From positions 1 to 15,324 of the forward strand of contig CAIWKW010000120.1 in NCBI GenBank assembly GCA_903913365.1: a stretch of 15,324 nucleotides of DNA, in the 5' to 3' direction. How positions within the stretch are numbered: the stretch's first letter is position 1; each line of letters begins with the position of its first letter. Of this stretch, positions 13,585 to 15,324 are shown piece after piece. Under the pieces are notes generated by a model that searched no databases, was not told the DNA's origin, and saw nothing but the letters and a program-made list of their open reading frames with translations. Made by a program: the position numbers and the translations under genes. This DNA is from Candidatus Doudnabacteria bacterium (GTDB taxonomy: Bacteria > Patescibacteriota > Doudnabacteria > UBA920).

Positions 13585-13860
13585 AATTTGATACGGGGTA
13601 GTCTTCCCCGAACCTGACGTTTTGTATTGCTACAAAACACGAAACCTAGTTTTTTGGACAGCTTCACGCTTATATGCCTTCAGCGCTTATCTAAACTAGA
13701 CCTAGCTACCCCGCCATGCCCTGGACAGGACAACGGGTACACCAGAGGTCTATGCATCCCGGTCCTCTCGTACTAGGGATGCGCCCAATCAAGTTTCGAA
13801 CACCCACAGCAGATAAGGACCAAACTGTCTCACGACGTTTTGAACCCAGCTCGCGTACCA

Positions 13861-13897
<37 letters not shown>

Positions 13898-13927
13898 TCA
13901 CCCCCAGGATGTGATGAGCCGACATCG

Positions 13928-14441
13928 TACATAAATCCATAATTTCGTATGGTGCAGACTATATCTTCTTCTTGTCAGCGACATTAGGTTCTTTGTAGCC
14001 TTGGTCTGCTTTTTTTAGACAAGAGTCGGCGTATTATCCAAATAAGTTACAAGTTGAAAGTTGAAAGTTACAAGTAGCTGCAAAACTGCAGTACTTGTCA
14101 CTTGTTACTTGTCACTTTAAACTAATTCGAATCTCCCCTTTCGGGTCAGTCGTTACGGGGTCAGGCGGGAAAACTGGTAACAATTAATTATTAACTGATA
14201 ACTTTTGCAAAAGTGCATTAGTTACTTGTTATAAATTATTAGTTATCTGTTTACACTCACCGACTTCCCACGGTGTTGCCGGTTACTTAAGTCAAATTAA
14301 CTTGACCACATAAGTACTACGGGTTCTCCGTTATAAGCCGAATTTATTTTTTCTTCAAAATTTATCCACCCTGCTATGAACAGGATGAGACGGATGAAGA
14401 CACACAGTATGGGATCACTCCCATAGCACCCCGATATGTTA
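13928..14441 (-). ncRNA. Group I intron in 23S rRNA (insertion site L2500), no endonuclease ORF
   Basis: A 514-nt insertion interrupts the universally conserved GGCACCU|CGAUGUCGG between U2500 and C2501. P1: exon GCACCU pairs with intron GGGUGC (intron nt 11-16), with the canonical U-G wobble at the 5' splice site. P10: the six bases before it, AUAUCG (nt 5-10), pair fully with the 3' exon start CGAUGU. The core motif AAGATATAGTCT (13967-13956) is the typical 3' P7 strand; GACT at 14151-14148 is its likely partner. These pairings fix both splice sites, and the last intron base is then A, not the near-universal G. Stop codons and length rule out a homing endonuclease. Peripheral parts contain AT-rich hairpins (for example palindrome 14201-14214) and a heptamer-repeat hairpin (14045-14123). 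It is expected to self-splice before the 23S is functional. Confidence 0.88.
14045..14123 (-). repeat. Heptamer-repeat hairpin in the intron periphery
   Basis: The + strand reads AGTTACA, AGTTGAA, AGTTGAA, AGTTACA (14045-14072), an apical CTGCA/TGCAG stem, then ACTTGTC, ACTTGTT, ACTTGTC, ACTTTAA, ACT (14093-14123). All units are 7 bp and the two sides are partly complementary. It lies between the two P7 strands, i.e. in the P3-P8 side of the intron. Its distal end ACTAATTCGA resembles ACTAATTTGA at the end of the helix 99 array. Confidence 0.8.
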
Positions 14442-15324
14442 AGGTGCCAAACCCTCTCGTCGATGTGGACTCTTGGAGAGGATCAGCCTGTTATCCCTAG
14501 AGTAACTTTTATCCGTTGGGCTTTGCGTCTTCCACTCGAACGCATCGGATCACTAACTTCCACTTTCGTGCCTGCGCGGGTCGCCGCCCTTGCAGTCAAG
14601 CATGCTTATGCGTTTGCACTATCGGTATGATTTCCATCCATACCTAGCATACCTTAATAAACGCCTCCGTTACCATTTAGGAGGCAACCGCCCCAGTTAA
14701 ACTACCCACGAGTCACTGTCTCCCGATAGGTTAAATCGGGATTAGAATTAATATTTTTACAGGGTGGTATTTCACCTGTCGCCTCCATACCAGCTGGCGC
14801 CGGTACTTCAAAGGCTCCCACCTAGGCTAAACAATAAAAGCATTAATTCAATGACACGCTATAGTAAAGCTTCATAGGGTCTTTCCGTCTTGCTGCGGGT
14901 AGACGGCATCTTTACCGCCACTGTAAGTTCATCGGAATGTTCGTTAAGACAGTCCTCTACTCGTTATGCCATTCGTGCGGGTCGCAACTTGCGCGACAAG
15001 GAATTTCGCTACCATAGGACAGTTATAGTTACTGCCGGCGTTCATCAGGGCTTGGCCCCCAATCTTGCGACGAGGGGTTTAACCTTCTGACACTGGCCAG
15101 GCATCAGCCCGTATACATCAGCTTGCGCTTTAGCACGGACCTAAGTTTTTGGTAAACAGTCGGGAGAGGTCTTTCGCTGTGGCCCCTTGCGGGGCAGGCC
15201 ATATTGCTAACTTACGGCCGCTTTTTTGCCGAGTTCCTTAACGAACATTGCTCCGGACGCCTTGGGATTCTCTCCCCATCCACCTGTGTCGGTTTACGGT
15301 ACGATCACCATACTACATGACTTC

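Noticed and set aside
13928..14441. Homing endonuclease gene in the 23S intron
   Set aside because: No frame is long enough, no LAGLIDADG motif is seen on either strand, and the sequence is taken up by core and repeat hairpins.

Overview
The window looks like part of a Candidate Phyla Radiation (Patescibacteria/Parcubacteria-type) genome. This rests on AT-rich, compact genes with standard stop codons, several starts without a Shine-Dalgarno sequence, a group I intron inside 23S rRNA, a very large secreted multidomain protein ending in surface repeats common in that group, and small single-domain enzymes. No marker gene here fixes a lineage, so this is inference.

Left part (1-5878): a 5'-truncated inositol-monophosphatase-family gene on the + strand faces a cluster of mostly minus-strand genes. 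In transcription order these are a TrmB-type regulator (5878-5132), a divergent GlmU/MobA-like nucleotidyltransferase (5074-4271), a YvcK/CofD-family protein (4180-3164) and a GlmU N-terminal-like uridylyltransferase without the acetyltransferase half (3023-2277). Beyond a + strand orphan gene of unknown function (1820-2197) lies a third nucleotidyltransferase, fused to an N-terminal ribbon-helix-helix domain (1527-685). Three GT-A nucleotidyltransferases and a YvcK homologue (YvcK/GlmR proteins bind UDP-GlcNAc) suggest a sugar-nucleotide/cell-envelope locus under TrmB control.

Middle (5879-12840): an AT-rich intergenic region holds a 7-bp tandem repeat abutting the TrmB start, a sigma70-like promoter, two perfect DnaA-box 9-mers and a strong terminator. 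Then come a membrane-anchored FAM173-like methyltransferase and, 15 nt upstream of it in the same direction, a 1980-codon secreted protein. That protein has a heparinase/alginate-lyase-like module, Ig-like and fibronectin III domains, a 14-glycine linker and four C-terminal surface repeats.

Right part (12841-15324): the 3' end of an rRNA operon on the minus strand, with 5S rRNA, a spacer and the 3' part of 23S rRNA. The spacer has a short membrane-protein ORF with its own extended -10 promoter. The 23S gene is interrupted after E. coli position U2500 by a 514-nt group I intron with clear P1 and P10 pairings and apparently a terminal A instead of the conserved G. Heptanucleotide AGTTNNN repeats recur in three places: upstream of the TrmB gene, in an enlarged 23S helix 99 and in the intron periphery.
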